Shown here piece by piece: positions 55,887 through 62,468 of a stretch of 64,000 nucleotides of DNA. Within the stretch, counting starts at the first letter, position 1. Every line of letters begins with the position of its first letter. The stretch covers positions 173,827 through 237,826 of the forward strand of contig JAUNUI010000001.1 of NCBI GenBank assembly GCA_030538255.1. Direction: 5' to 3'. Source of the DNA: Pelistega sp. (lineage in GTDB: Bacteria > Pseudomonadota > Gammaproteobacteria > Burkholderiales > Burkholderiaceae_B). The notes beneath the pieces were generated by a model. It was not told the origin of the DNA and made no database searches. It saw only the letters and a program-made list of their open reading frames with translations. The position numbers were made by a program, and so were the translations under genes.

Positions 55887-56789
55887 TTAAATTAGATTTG
55901 TTTGTTTGAGGGCATCAAGAACCAAGGCTTCATTAGCAGGTGCTAGCGGGCACAATGGCAGACGATAACCAAGCTGACTCAAACCCATTGTTGCGACAGC
56001 AAATTTCACTGGGATTGGATTAGCCTCAACAAATAAGGTTTTGTTTAAAAGCGCTAACTGACCGTTAAGTTCACGAACAGTGGCGAGATCGCCTTGTGCG
56101 GCAGCCGTACATAAATTATGCATAAGCTTAGGCGCAACGTTAGCAGTCACTGAAATATTTGCTTGACCACCTAACATAATCAGCGCAGCAGCAGTTGGGT
56201 CATCACCCGAATATACTTGGAAGTGCGCAGGTTTGTTCTTAATTAATAAACCAAGACGAGCAATATCACCTGTAGCGTCTTTAATGCCCATAATGCCAGG
56301 CAGTTGAGCTAAGCGAAGGATAGTGTCGTTCGATAAGTCAGCAACTGTGCGACCAGGAACATTGTAGACAATAATCGGCAAATTACTACTTTCAGCAATT
56401 GCTTTAAAGTGTAAATATAAACCTTCTTGAGTTGGCTTATTATAGTAGGGTACAACCGATAAACCTGCTTGAGCGCCAGCTTTTTCAGCGGCTAAAGTTA
56501 GGTGGATTGCTTCCTTAGTGGAGTTAGCGCCAACACCAGCAATAATTGGAATGCGACCAGCAGAGTGCTCAACCGCTACACGGATAAGCTGTGTGTGTTC
56601 ATCAACATCAACAGTTGGTGACTCACCAGAGGTACCAACCACGACTAGCGCATCAGACCCTTCTTGAACATGCCAATCAATCAGCTTCTTGTAGGCGTCA
56701 TAGTCAATATCTCCATTCGGAGTCATGGGAGTGACCAGCGCAGGAATACTGCCTGTGAAGTTAGGGTATTGGAAACCATTAAGGGCCAT
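55887..56789 (-). CDS. dapA: 4-hydroxy-tetrahydrodipicolinate synthase
   Basis: Tetrameric aldolase that condenses pyruvate and aspartate semialdehyde in lysine and diaminopimelate synthesis, 300 residues. [10 protein letters not shown] at the start, [15 protein letters not shown] near residue 45, the tyrosine in [12 protein letters not shown] and the Schiff-base lysine in [11 protein letters not shown] are all present. The ATG at 56789 lies ten bases after AGGA; an in-frame GTG two codons earlier is too close to it. Upstream of bamC, with which it is co-transcribed. Confidence 0.97.
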   Translation of the reverse strand: MALNGFQYPNFTGSIPALVTPMTPNGDIDYDAYKKLIDWHVQEGSDALVVVGTSGESPTVDVDEHTQLIRVAVEHSAGRIPIIAGVGANSTKEAIHLTLAAEKAGAQAGLSVVPYYNKPTQEGLYLHFKAIAESSNLPIIVYNVPGRTVADLSNDTILRLAQLPGIMGIKDATGDIARLGLLIKNKPAHFQVYSGDDPTAAALIMLGGQANISVTANVAPKLMHNLCTAAAQGDLATVRELNGQLALLNKTLFVEANPIPVKFAVATMGLSQLGYRLPLCPLAPANEALVLDALKQTNLI

Positions 56790-56990
56790 ATGCACAAAAT
56801 CCTAAACGAAAAAGTAAACTTTGGTTAAACGTACAGCTCTCTAGTTTAATAGAAAAACTCACTGTAAAGCGTAAAAAAGCGTAAAAAAATAATAATGTGA
56901 CAAAGTGTGAGAATGCAGCGTATTCACCTGCCTCAACCAATAGTACTCAGCAACCTCAGGCAACCGCATTCATCTGTCTGAGCCAAAACC

Positions 56991-57022
56991 AAGATTAGCC
57001 AATACCGAGATTAGCCAATACC
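56991..57022. repeat. 16-bp tandem repeat spanning a stop codon
   Basis: AAGATTAGCCAATACC and GAGATTAGCCAATACC are adjacent. The second contains the stop and last codons of the minus-strand YciO-type gene, so the gene's 3' end is duplicated. Confidence 0.85.
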
Positions 57023-57637
57023 AAGAGTACTTGGATCACCGGAGCCGAGACGTGCCACGCTTGGTGGTGTATCGGTTAAATCAATCACGGTTGTAGGCTC
57101 AGGTGATACGTGACCACAGCTAATAACACCTGCTAATTGACCCTTATAGTCATCAATAAAGTCTTCGTAATCGGTAAAAGGCTGCTCCTCCCCTTCGGCG
57201 ATAAACGTTGTCGAAAGCAAAGGCTCACCCACCGCTTCAATCAATTGCAGTAAGACTGGATGCTTAGGAATGCGCAAACCAATCGTTTTACGTGAAGGGT
57301 GAGAGACACGTCGTGGTACATCCTTGGTGGCTTCAAGAATAAAGGTCCATGGCCCAGGCGTGGCAGCTTTTAAAAGACGATATTGTGAATTATCAACTCG
57401 CGCAAAATGCGCAATCTCAGCCAAGTCACGGCAAAGCAAGGTTAACAAATGGCGCTCATCAAGCCCACGAATACGACGTAAATTCTTCGCCGCATCCTTG
57501 TCGTCAAGACGCGCCACAACCGCGTAACTCGAGTCAGTTGGAACGGCGACTAAACCGCCATCCTTAATTAACATGGCCGCTTGATTTAAAAGTCGTGTTT
57601 GTGGATTCTCTGGATGTACTTCGAATAATAAAGACAT
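57011..57637 (-). CDS. YciO/YrdC/Sua5-family protein
   Basis: RNA-associated fold of 208 residues related to L-threonylcarbamoyladenylate synthase, which makes the intermediate for t6A37 of tRNAs reading ANN codons. Characteristic parts are GGLVAVPTDSSYAVVARL, LDERHLLTLLCRDLAEIA, and ATPGPWTFILEATKDVPRR followed by RKTIGLRIPKHPVLLQL. The start and length fit the YciO subgroup more than TsaC, so the exact activity is open. AGGGAGG stands before the ATG. Confidence 0.9.
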   Translation of the reverse strand: MSLLFEVHPENPQTRLLNQAAMLIKDGGLVAVPTDSSYAVVARLDDKDAAKNLRRIRGLDERHLLTLLCRDLAEIAHFARVDNSQYRLLKAATPGPWTFILEATKDVPRRVSHPSRKTIGLRIPKHPVLLQLIEAVGEPLLSTTFIAEGEEQPFTDYEDFIDDYKGQLAGVISCGHVSPEPTTVIDLTDTPPSVARLGSGDPSTLGIG

Positions 57638-57793
57638 GACATCCTCCCTGTAATAAAGAAGACATTTTACCGCTTTTGCTAACAGGAGGCGAAAATATTA
57701 AATATGAGGGTAAATTTAGCCAGGCATAGCAATGTTTATGGAGCTATCACTATTGTTTAGAAAGGCGCTTTGGCTTGAAGGTGAATTAATAAA

Positions 57794-57829
57794 GACGGTT
57801 GTAAGTTCGGTGCTCGCTGGGGGCGCCAA
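57794..57829 (+). pseudogene. remnant of a tRNA-Arg 3' half
   Basis: A 36-base stretch from GACGGTTGTAAGTTCG to GGGGGCGCCAA matches the anticodon-stem-to-CCA end of the intact tRNA-Arg at 57951-57986, offset 157, with three mismatches. The 5' half is absent. This is what a tRNA gene looks like after insertion or excision of an element at its 3' end, or after a partial duplication. Confidence 0.82.
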
Positions 57830-57892
57830 GTAATTTCTTAGATAAAAAATAGAGCGGTGGGCAGTCGTTATCATTTATTCGAAAAATCAGCG

Positions 57893-57898
57893 TATAAT
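57893..57898 (+). promoter_or_regulatory. -10 element of tRNA-Arg
   Basis: TATAAT stands 11 bases ahead of the mature tRNA 5' end. A clear -35 was not found. Confidence 0.45.
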
Positions 57899-57908
57899 TA
57901 CGGGTTCA

Positions 57909-57985
57909 GTCCCCATAGCTCAATTGGATAGAGCACCCGCCTTCTAAGCGGACGGTTGTGAGTTCGATTCTCGCTGGGGGCGCCA
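57909..57985 (+). tRNA. tRNA-Arg (anticodon TCT)
   Basis: Complete cloverleaf of 77 bases with encoded CCA. The acceptor GTCCCCA pairs with TGGGGGC, the D arm is GCTC...GAGC, the anticodon loop is CTTCTAA (anticodon TCT, codon AGA) and the T arm contains GTTCGATTC. A partial copy of the 3' half lies 157 bases upstream. Confidence 0.97.
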
Positions 57986-58001
57986 AAATTCTATTTTGTA
58001 G

Positions 58002-58265
58002 CTAATCAAAAATCTCATTAAGCAATAGTACTTTAGCAAAAACACTTGCAGGCAAATCTATGAGTACATCACCTTTTTTTGGAGTGCTGGGTAAAGGCAC
58101 TTTGCGATTATCTTCAAAATAAAAATCCATGGCCGTTAGTAAAGCGTCCTTTGCCATCAGGATGGCATCTTCATAATTATCTCCACAGGTAATTGCTTCA
58201 GGAATATCTCTAAACCTAATGTTGTAACCAGTGCCTTCTTTCTCGAAAATAGCAGGGTAAAGCAT
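58002..58265 (-). CDS. hicB: orphan HicB-type antitoxin
   Basis: 87-residue protein with the HicB partial RNase H fold: MLYPAIFEKEGTGYNIRFRD, then IPEAITCGDNYEDAILMAKDALL. In HicAB modules the antitoxin neutralises the HicA mRNA-cleaving toxin. No hicA is found: 280 bases upstream and the tRNA downstream contain no matching frame. AAGGAG precedes the ATG. It lies 16 bases past the tRNA-Arg end, as a cargo of an integrated element might. Short HicB of this kind often has no DNA-binding C-terminal domain. Confidence 0.82.
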   Translation of the reverse strand: MLYPAIFEKEGTGYNIRFRDIPEAITCGDNYEDAILMAKDALLTAMDFYFEDNRKVPLPSTPKKGDVLIDLPASVFAKVLLLNEIFD

Positions 58266-58545
58266 ATGAGCTCCTTAAGTTTATATCAAGAGATGGTGTC
58301 AACGGCAATTGAAAAATAATGGTATCAATTTTAAACCTAATTGCTTTTTTATGCTGTGTATCGTGCTTAGCTAATACACATTATTAAGCAAACAGGGAGG
58401 TTGTTAGGTACGATTTGAGTTTCTGCGCCATGGTTCCCATCTACCCCTTAGATCAAGATGCAATATTCACGCTCGATTAATCCTTGCTTCATATAAGTCA
58501 TCTACAATACTAAGCTTTGCAGCCTAAAGAGATCAGAGTGTTCTA

Positions 58546-59292
58546 ATGGACCCTAGTGTTTTACTTGTCTTAATTTTAGTCGTGGCGTTTGCGACGTATT
58601 TTCAAACCGTCACAGGTTATGGCTTGTCGATTATTGTGATTGGTGTGACGAGTAATTTTGACCTATTGCCCTTAAGCCAGGCGGCTTCCATTATTAGTCT
58701 GATTTCTTTGATCAACTGTGCCTTAGCACTTCCACCGAAGAAGTGGGCAAGCATTGATTGGGCGATTGTCAAGATTGTTTCTTTAAGTGCTATCCCAGCG
58801 AGTATGCTGGGTGTTGCTCTGCTTAGTTTTTTAAGTCATCAAGCGACTAATACCTTACAAATAATCTTAGGTTTAAGTATTGTATTGGCAGCGGCACAAA
58901 GTCTTTTCCGTCCTGCGCCTTTTGCGCAGATTTCCTCTAAAGCGAGCTTTTTGGCATACGGCAGTATTGCAGGTTTAGGCGGTGGTTTATTTGGTATGCC
59001 TGGACCGCCGATTATCTTTCTTATGTATCGGCAACCCTTAGCGATGGCATCCATTAAGCTGATTCTTTTGGCGATTTTCTTTTTTATTTCGTCATTCCGA
59101 GAGTTGTTTTTAATCGCGACCGAGGGCTTCCAGATGCAGAACTATATCAGTGCACTCTTGTCTCTGCCGATTATTTTCTTAATGACTTGGTTGGGTCATA
59201 AATATCCACCTAAACTTAGTCCAATCGCGATGCGCCGTTTGACCTTTTTTGTGCTAGTTGTCTTAGGGGCTTTATTATTAGCGAGTGCTTAG
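58546..59292 (+). CDS. TauE/SafE-family sulfite exporter-like permease
   Basis: Membrane protein of 248 residues with about seven to eight hydrophobic segments. TGYGLSIIVIGVTSNFDLLPL in the first segments and AGLGGGLFGMPGPPIIFLMY in the second half are the paired TauE motifs. Members export sulfite or sulfoacetate, or carry other organic anions. It is single, with neither a regulator nor a sulfonate enzyme adjacent, so its substrate is open. Confidence 0.88.
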   Translation: MDPSVLLVLILVVAFATYFQTVTGYGLSIIVIGVTSNFDLLPLSQAASIISLISLINCALALPPKKWASIDWAIVKIVSLSAIPASMLGVALLSFLSHQATNTLQIILGLSIVLAAAQSLFRPAPFAQISSKASFLAYGSIAGLGGGLFGMPGPPIIFLMYRQPLAMASIKLILLAIFFFISSFRELFLIATEGFQMQNYISALLSLPIIFLMTWLGHKYPPKLSPIAMRRLTFFVLVVLGALLLASA

Positions 59293-59359
59293 GTGGTAAG
59301 ATGGTTTGTTGTTTACGTTCTAAAGATGGCTTCTGGTATTCAGTTCTGAAGGTTATAGG

Positions 59360-59458
59360 CTAAGAAGCTGGATGATGCCCACCTTGTTTTCGTCCAGCTT
59401 GCGGATCAAAATCAATCCAAATAATATCGCCAAGGTCAGGAATATAATTGCTGGGCAT
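59360..59458 (-). pseudogene. truncated mazF toxin gene
   Basis: Starting with the ATG that overlaps the mazE stop (TAATG), the frame reads MPSNYIPDLGDIIWIDFDP then QAGRKQGGHHPA, an unmistakable MazF/PemK N-terminus, but stops at codon 33 (TAG at 59360-59362). The rest of the roughly 110-residue RNase toxin is absent, so the product cannot be an active mRNA interferase. Found by reading the minus strand; it is too short for normal gene callers. Confidence 0.85.
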
Positions 59459-59706
59459 TAAATCCATTCCTTTCCGACTGGTGGGCCAAAATCTACGCGT
59501 TCTGCTTGGTTCTCAGGGTTAATCTGTGCAAGCAAGTCTGATAATTGGTAGTTTGGTTTATCAGCTTCGGGCGTTATTACAATGCGGTTGTTTTCAATGG
59601 TGACCTGGCATTTTGTGTTTTCATCAATATTCAATTTGTCAGTGATAAGGCTACTGATGCGAATTGCTAGGCTGTTTCCCCATCGTTTAAAAGCAACTTG
59701 TTGCAT
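59458..59706 (-). CDS. mazE: MazE-family antitoxin (toxin partner truncated)
   Basis: 82-residue AbrB-fold antitoxin: MQQVAFKRWGNSLAIRISSL is the DNA-binding swapped-hairpin strand, and the C-terminal PEADKPNYQLSDLLAQINPE with ERVDFGPPVGKEWI is the toxin-binding tail. It is complete. The coupled toxin gene is cut to 33 codons, so the antitoxin persists alone, perhaps as a repressor or to neutralise a related toxin elsewhere. AGGAT stands before the ATG. Confidence 0.87.
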   Translation of the reverse strand: MQQVAFKRWGNSLAIRISSLITDKLNIDENTKCQVTIENNRIVITPEADKPNYQLSDLLAQINPENQAERVDFGPPVGKEWI

Positions 59707-59897
59707 AAGGATATCCTCTAAAACTGTCTATTTATTAGACATTGTAGATACACGAAAGCAATGATCATCGCTTAAATTTATTGTTTCTGCATGCTAATCA
59801 CTAACTTTAGTGTAATAGGTAATATGCGTCTCAACAAGATCGTAAAACTACGCGCATGGATGGATTAGGCTCAATCGATTTCACTGCAAAAGCCAAA

Positions 59898-59931
59898 AAT
59901 GCAAAAAGCCACTTCGATATGAAGTGGCTTT
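59898..59931 (-). terminator. terminator of tRNA-His
   Basis: AAAGCCACTTC (59905-59915) pairs perfectly with GAAGTGGCTTT (59921-59931); on the minus strand TTTTTGCATTTTT follows. Confidence 0.88.
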
Positions 59932-59937
59932 AAAATC

Positions 59938-60014
59938 TGGGGTGACCGATGGGGCTCGAACCCACGACAACCGGAATCACAATCCGGGACTCTACCAACT
60001 GAGCTACGATCACC
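59938..60014 (-). tRNA. tRNA-His (anticodon GTG)
   Basis: Complete 77-base gene on the minus strand with encoded CCA. The acceptor GGTGATCG pairs with CGGTCACC including the extra G-1:C73 pair that is diagnostic of tRNA-His. Anticodon loop region is ATTGTGATT. A terminator follows directly. Confidence 0.97.
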
Positions 60015-60161
60015 ATTAAGTAGCATGCATTATTATGCAACTGCTTAAAGAAATATATTCTAGCATAGTAGAATCATAAATAACAAGGGTTTGGGGTGGT
60101 TTATGGGCTTTACATTACAATAAAACCACAGTTTGCGAGTTTTTATAGCTGAATAACGACA

Positions 60162-60455
60162 TTATGTAGACGGAGTCATGCTTTGCAAGAGTTGGATCTT
60201 CGGCTGTGGGCGTTTCATAGCTTGAGCTAAGTCGTAGTTGGCTTGCATGGCAAGCCAAGCTCTAGCAGTGCTGATTCCTGCTTGTTCAAGTCGAATAGCC
60301 AAATCTGGGCTGATAGCCGCTCTGCAATTAAGTACGCGTGAAAAAGCAGGGCGTGACATAGCAAAATGCTCAGCAGCATCAGTAACTGTCATGCCTAGTT
60401 CCGTAATAAGTTCTTTCTTAAGTAATTCTCCAGGATGTGCAGGATTGTGCATCAT
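60162..60455 (-). CDS. higA: HigA-family antitoxin (XRE fold)
   Basis: 97-residue helix-turn-helix antitoxin. NPAHPGELLKKELITELGMT is the typical opening and VTDAAEHFAMSRPAFSRVLN the DNA-binding helices. HigA represses its operon and neutralises HigB. The ribosome site AAGGA lies seven bases before the ATG. The higB frame upstream is damaged (see 60467), so this is probably another antitoxin without toxin. No other gene is adjacent. Confidence 0.88.
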   Translation of the reverse strand: MMHNPAHPGELLKKELITELGMTVTDAAEHFAMSRPAFSRVLNCRAAISPDLAIRLEQAGISTARAWLAMQANYDLAQAMKRPQPKIQLLQSMTPST

Positions 60456-60466
60456 AGTGTATTCCT

Positions 60467-60631
60467 TTAGTGATAGTCGAGGTAGTTAACGAGTTCTATA
60501 TTCTTATCGATAAACCGAAATATCACACGCCAATGACCATTAACGCTAATTGACCAAAAGTTTAATAAATCGCCTTGCAGTGGGTGTAGATGAAATGAAG
60601 GGTAATTTAAGTTTGATAGAGATTGATATGG
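60467..60631 (-). pseudogene. higB toxin remnant (C-terminal half)
   Basis: The minus-strand frame reads FHLHPLQGDLLNFWSISV then NGHWRVIFRFIDKNIEL and ends VNYLDYH, the conserved C-terminal half of HigB/RelE-type toxins, and stops 11 bases before higA. In-frame stops TGA (60632-60634) and TAG further upstream remove the N-terminal part, roughly 40 of 92 residues. No start codon with a full domain exists. Confidence 0.82.
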
Positions 60632-60682
60632 TCATAGTTTGGACTCCTAAGTGTCCAATAAATCCATACCACTGTAAAAAGC

Positions 60683-60723
60683 AAGCATAAAAAAACCTGC
60701 TAACTCAATGAATTAACAGGTTT
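60683..60723 (-). terminator. terminator of tRNA-Pro
   Basis: AAACCTG (60693-60699) pairs with CAGGTTT (60717-60723) with further TAA/TTA pairing inside; on the minus strand a run of seven T follows. Confidence 0.85.
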
Positions 60724-60747
60724 AATTGATATGCTATCTAAGTTAAA

Positions 60748-60824
<77 letters not shown>

Positions 60825-60955
60825 ACTTAAACTTTATAGCTTGGTAGTGATGCTTGTCATTCCCTACCAAAGAAAATAATTATACATAGTCTTTTCGGTA
60901 ATGACAAGTCATTTGCTTGAAACTTACTGCTTTGTGACATTACTGCAACAATTAC

Positions 60956-61432
60956 TTAGCGTGAGTCATCGTTCGGGCGTCCGCCTGTGCTGTTACCAAA
61001 ATCAGCGCGTCGAGAGCTGCGGCCCTCATTCCACCAGGTTTCCCGGCCTGAAGAACGATCTGGACGTTGTACGTATGGGCGGTCTGGACGGTTTGGTCGA
61101 TTAATTACTGGCCTATCATCACGACCTGGGCGTGCATCACGTGATGGGCGGCGATTGTCATTGTTTGCGCGTCGATCGTCACGATTATAACGTCGGTCAT
61201 TACGGTCGTAACGATTACGGTCATAACGACGACCATCTTGGGTGTAATAATAGTTGTTGACATAGGGGCGACGATAGCCATAGTAGTCGCTATAATAGAC
61301 TCGTGTGCTCGGTGCCGAAGAGTAGTAGCGATTACCGTAGGTGTCATAATCATCATAATAGCCATAGCCATCATTGACCACACAGGCGCTCAGACCCAGG
61401 CAGGCGCCAACAACAGCAAGAATACGTTTCAT
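60956..61432 (-). CDS. tyrosine/arginine/asparagine-rich lipoprotein
   Basis: 158 residues with lipobox LSAC (cysteine at residue 17). The mature protein is low in complexity: a Tyr-rich part (residues 23-60), repeated RYDRND and RRYNRDDRR-like stretches, then RPSRDARPGRDDRP and Arg/Pro/Asp-rich tail. No enzymatic motif. The composition suggests an exposed, basic outer-membrane or surface polymer-binding lipoprotein; function unknown. The start MKRILAVV follows an AAGAAG-like site. Confidence 0.72.
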   Translation of the reverse strand: MKRILAVVGACLGLSACVVNDGYGYYDDYDTYGNRYYSSAPSTRVYYSDYYGYRRPYVNNYYYTQDGRRYDRNRYDRNDRRYNRDDRRANNDNRRPSRDARPGRDDRPVINRPNRPDRPYVQRPDRSSGRETWWNEGRSSRRADFGNSTGGRPNDDSR

Positions 61433-61773
61433 AGTAGTGATACCTATAAAAAAGAAGAGAACTTAGTAATATTGTGCCGTAAATCAGCAGGCGAGGTGTT
61501 TCACCATGCGCTATAAGTGCAAGTAAATGTGTCCGCTACTTCTGTATAGCTAGAGCCTTGCCCGCAGAAGGCCGTGCAAAGCCAATCTACGCAAAGTCAA
61601 ATTGTAAAAATCAAAAGGCGCCAATATTGCACTTTGCAGAGCTTTACCTTCAAGCCCCTAGAAGCAACAGGAATGTTGTAAAAAAGTTGCAATAAAACTG
61701 AATTATTCAGTTTTTTAGCCCAAGACTAGACTTTCTAAAAATGCTTGTGCTATAGTTCTATTCTTACACGAAG
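61433..61773. other. intergenic region before tRNA-Leu
   Basis: It holds the hairpin AAAACTGA-loop-TCAGTTTT with a T-run (61694-61716), which looks like an intrinsic terminator without an upstream gene, and the TATAGT-like -10 near 61751 of the tRNA pair. No gene is supported. Confidence 0.5.
61694..61716 (+). terminator. orphan terminator-like hairpin
   Basis: AAAACTGA (61694-61701) pairs with TCAGTTTT (61707-61714), followed by further T. It lies 58 bases before tRNA-Leu. Confidence 0.6.
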
Positions 61774-61861
61774 GCACTCGTGGTGAAATAGGTAGACACA
61801 AGAGACTTAAAATCTCTCGGGCATTGCGCCCGTGCCGGTTCGATTCCGGCCGAGTGCACCA
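61774..61861 (+). tRNA. tRNA-Leu (anticodon TAA)
   Basis: Complete 88-base class II tRNA with encoded CCA. The acceptor GCACTCG pairs with CGAGTGC, the anticodon loop CTTAAAA gives TAA, and a long variable arm CGGGCATTGCGCCCGT is present. Confidence 0.97.
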
Positions 61862-61899
61862 TAAACTCTAGAGAGTTATAGGTTCTTATTTCGTGTATA

Positions 61900-61989
61900 G
61901 GAAGCTTGGCAGAGCGGTTGAATGCACCGGTCTTGAAAACCGGCGAGGGTTTGCGCCCTTCGTGAGTTCGAATCTCACAGCTTCCGCCA
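61900..61989 (+). tRNA. tRNA-Ser (anticodon TGA)
   Basis: Complete 90-base class II tRNA with encoded CCA. The acceptor GGAAGCT pairs with AGCTTCC, the anticodon loop CTTGAAA gives TGA, and the variable arm is CGAGGGTTTGCGCCCTTCG. It lies 38 bases after tRNA-Leu in the same direction, so both are probably one transcript. Confidence 0.97.
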
Positions 61990-62000
61990 GAATTATGAAG

Positions 62001-62036
62001 AACACCGATTGGGGCAACTCAATCGGTGTTTTTTTT
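62001..62036 (+). terminator. terminator of the tRNA-Leu/Ser unit
   Basis: AACACCGATTG (62001-62011) pairs perfectly with CAATCGGTGTT (62020-62030), followed by a run of T. Confidence 0.92.
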
Positions 62037-62295
62037 GCGGTGTCTTTTTTTCTGGGCTGCGATTGTTTTTCTCGAAGAAATCCTGCTTTCGTCAATGGTG
62101 TTAATACCACCTATCTCAACTCCTTATCAATGCAACTTAACGATGCCGCTCAATAATTTCATAAAGCCGCTTGAACGACTGTTCAATAGTGTCGCAAGAA
62201 GTGACCTTTTCTCATGAATTCTTGAGTCGTATGCTGTATTAAAATAATCACTCGCAGCTATTGGATAGATGCTGCTTTTGTCCATCCATGAAGAC

Positions 62296-62326
62296 ACCGA
62301 TAGGGGTAACGCTATCGGTATTTTTT
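62296..62326 (+). terminator. second, similar terminator
   Basis: ACCGATAG (62296-62303) pairs with CTATCGGT (62312-62319), followed by ATTTTTTT. It resembles the terminator at 62001 and precedes the DUF1016 gene. Confidence 0.85.
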
Positions 62327-62381
62327 TGTTAAGCTTATGGCTTTCAATGTGTATTACAAAATAATATAAAGGGCTTAGGTT

Positions 62382-62468
62382 ATGGGCTTTGAGTTAGGCG
62401 CTAACTATCAGCAATGGTTGTTGTAGCTTAAGCAGCAATTTCAACTCGCGCAGCAGCATGCGGTACGC
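62382..62468 (+). pseudogene. N-terminal fragment of the DUF1016 gene, cut by an in-frame TAG
   Basis: ATG at 62382 (MGFELGANYQQWLL) runs 14 codons to TAG at 62424-62426, then continues in the same frame as LKQQFQLAQQHAVR into the main frame at 62469. Family members have an uninterrupted N-terminus of this type, so the TAG looks like a nonsense mutation. Alternatively translation simply starts at 62469. Confidence 0.75.

Larger units (their letters stand above)
61990..62381. other. region between tRNA-Ser and the DUF1016 gene
   Basis: It contains two similar terminators (62001 and 62296) and no supported gene. Both are preceded by ATGAAG and have loops GGGG(C/T)AAC, so one is probably a copy of the other. 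Confidence 0.6.

Noticed and set aside
59784-59798. TTCTGCATGCTAATC near mazE
   Set aside because: One half-site only, and not at a catabolic gene.
61105-61383. 92-codon frame on the minus strand within the lipoprotein gene, rich in Met, Ile and Thr
   Set aside because: Frame shadow of the low-complexity lipoprotein; no start signal or family sequence.
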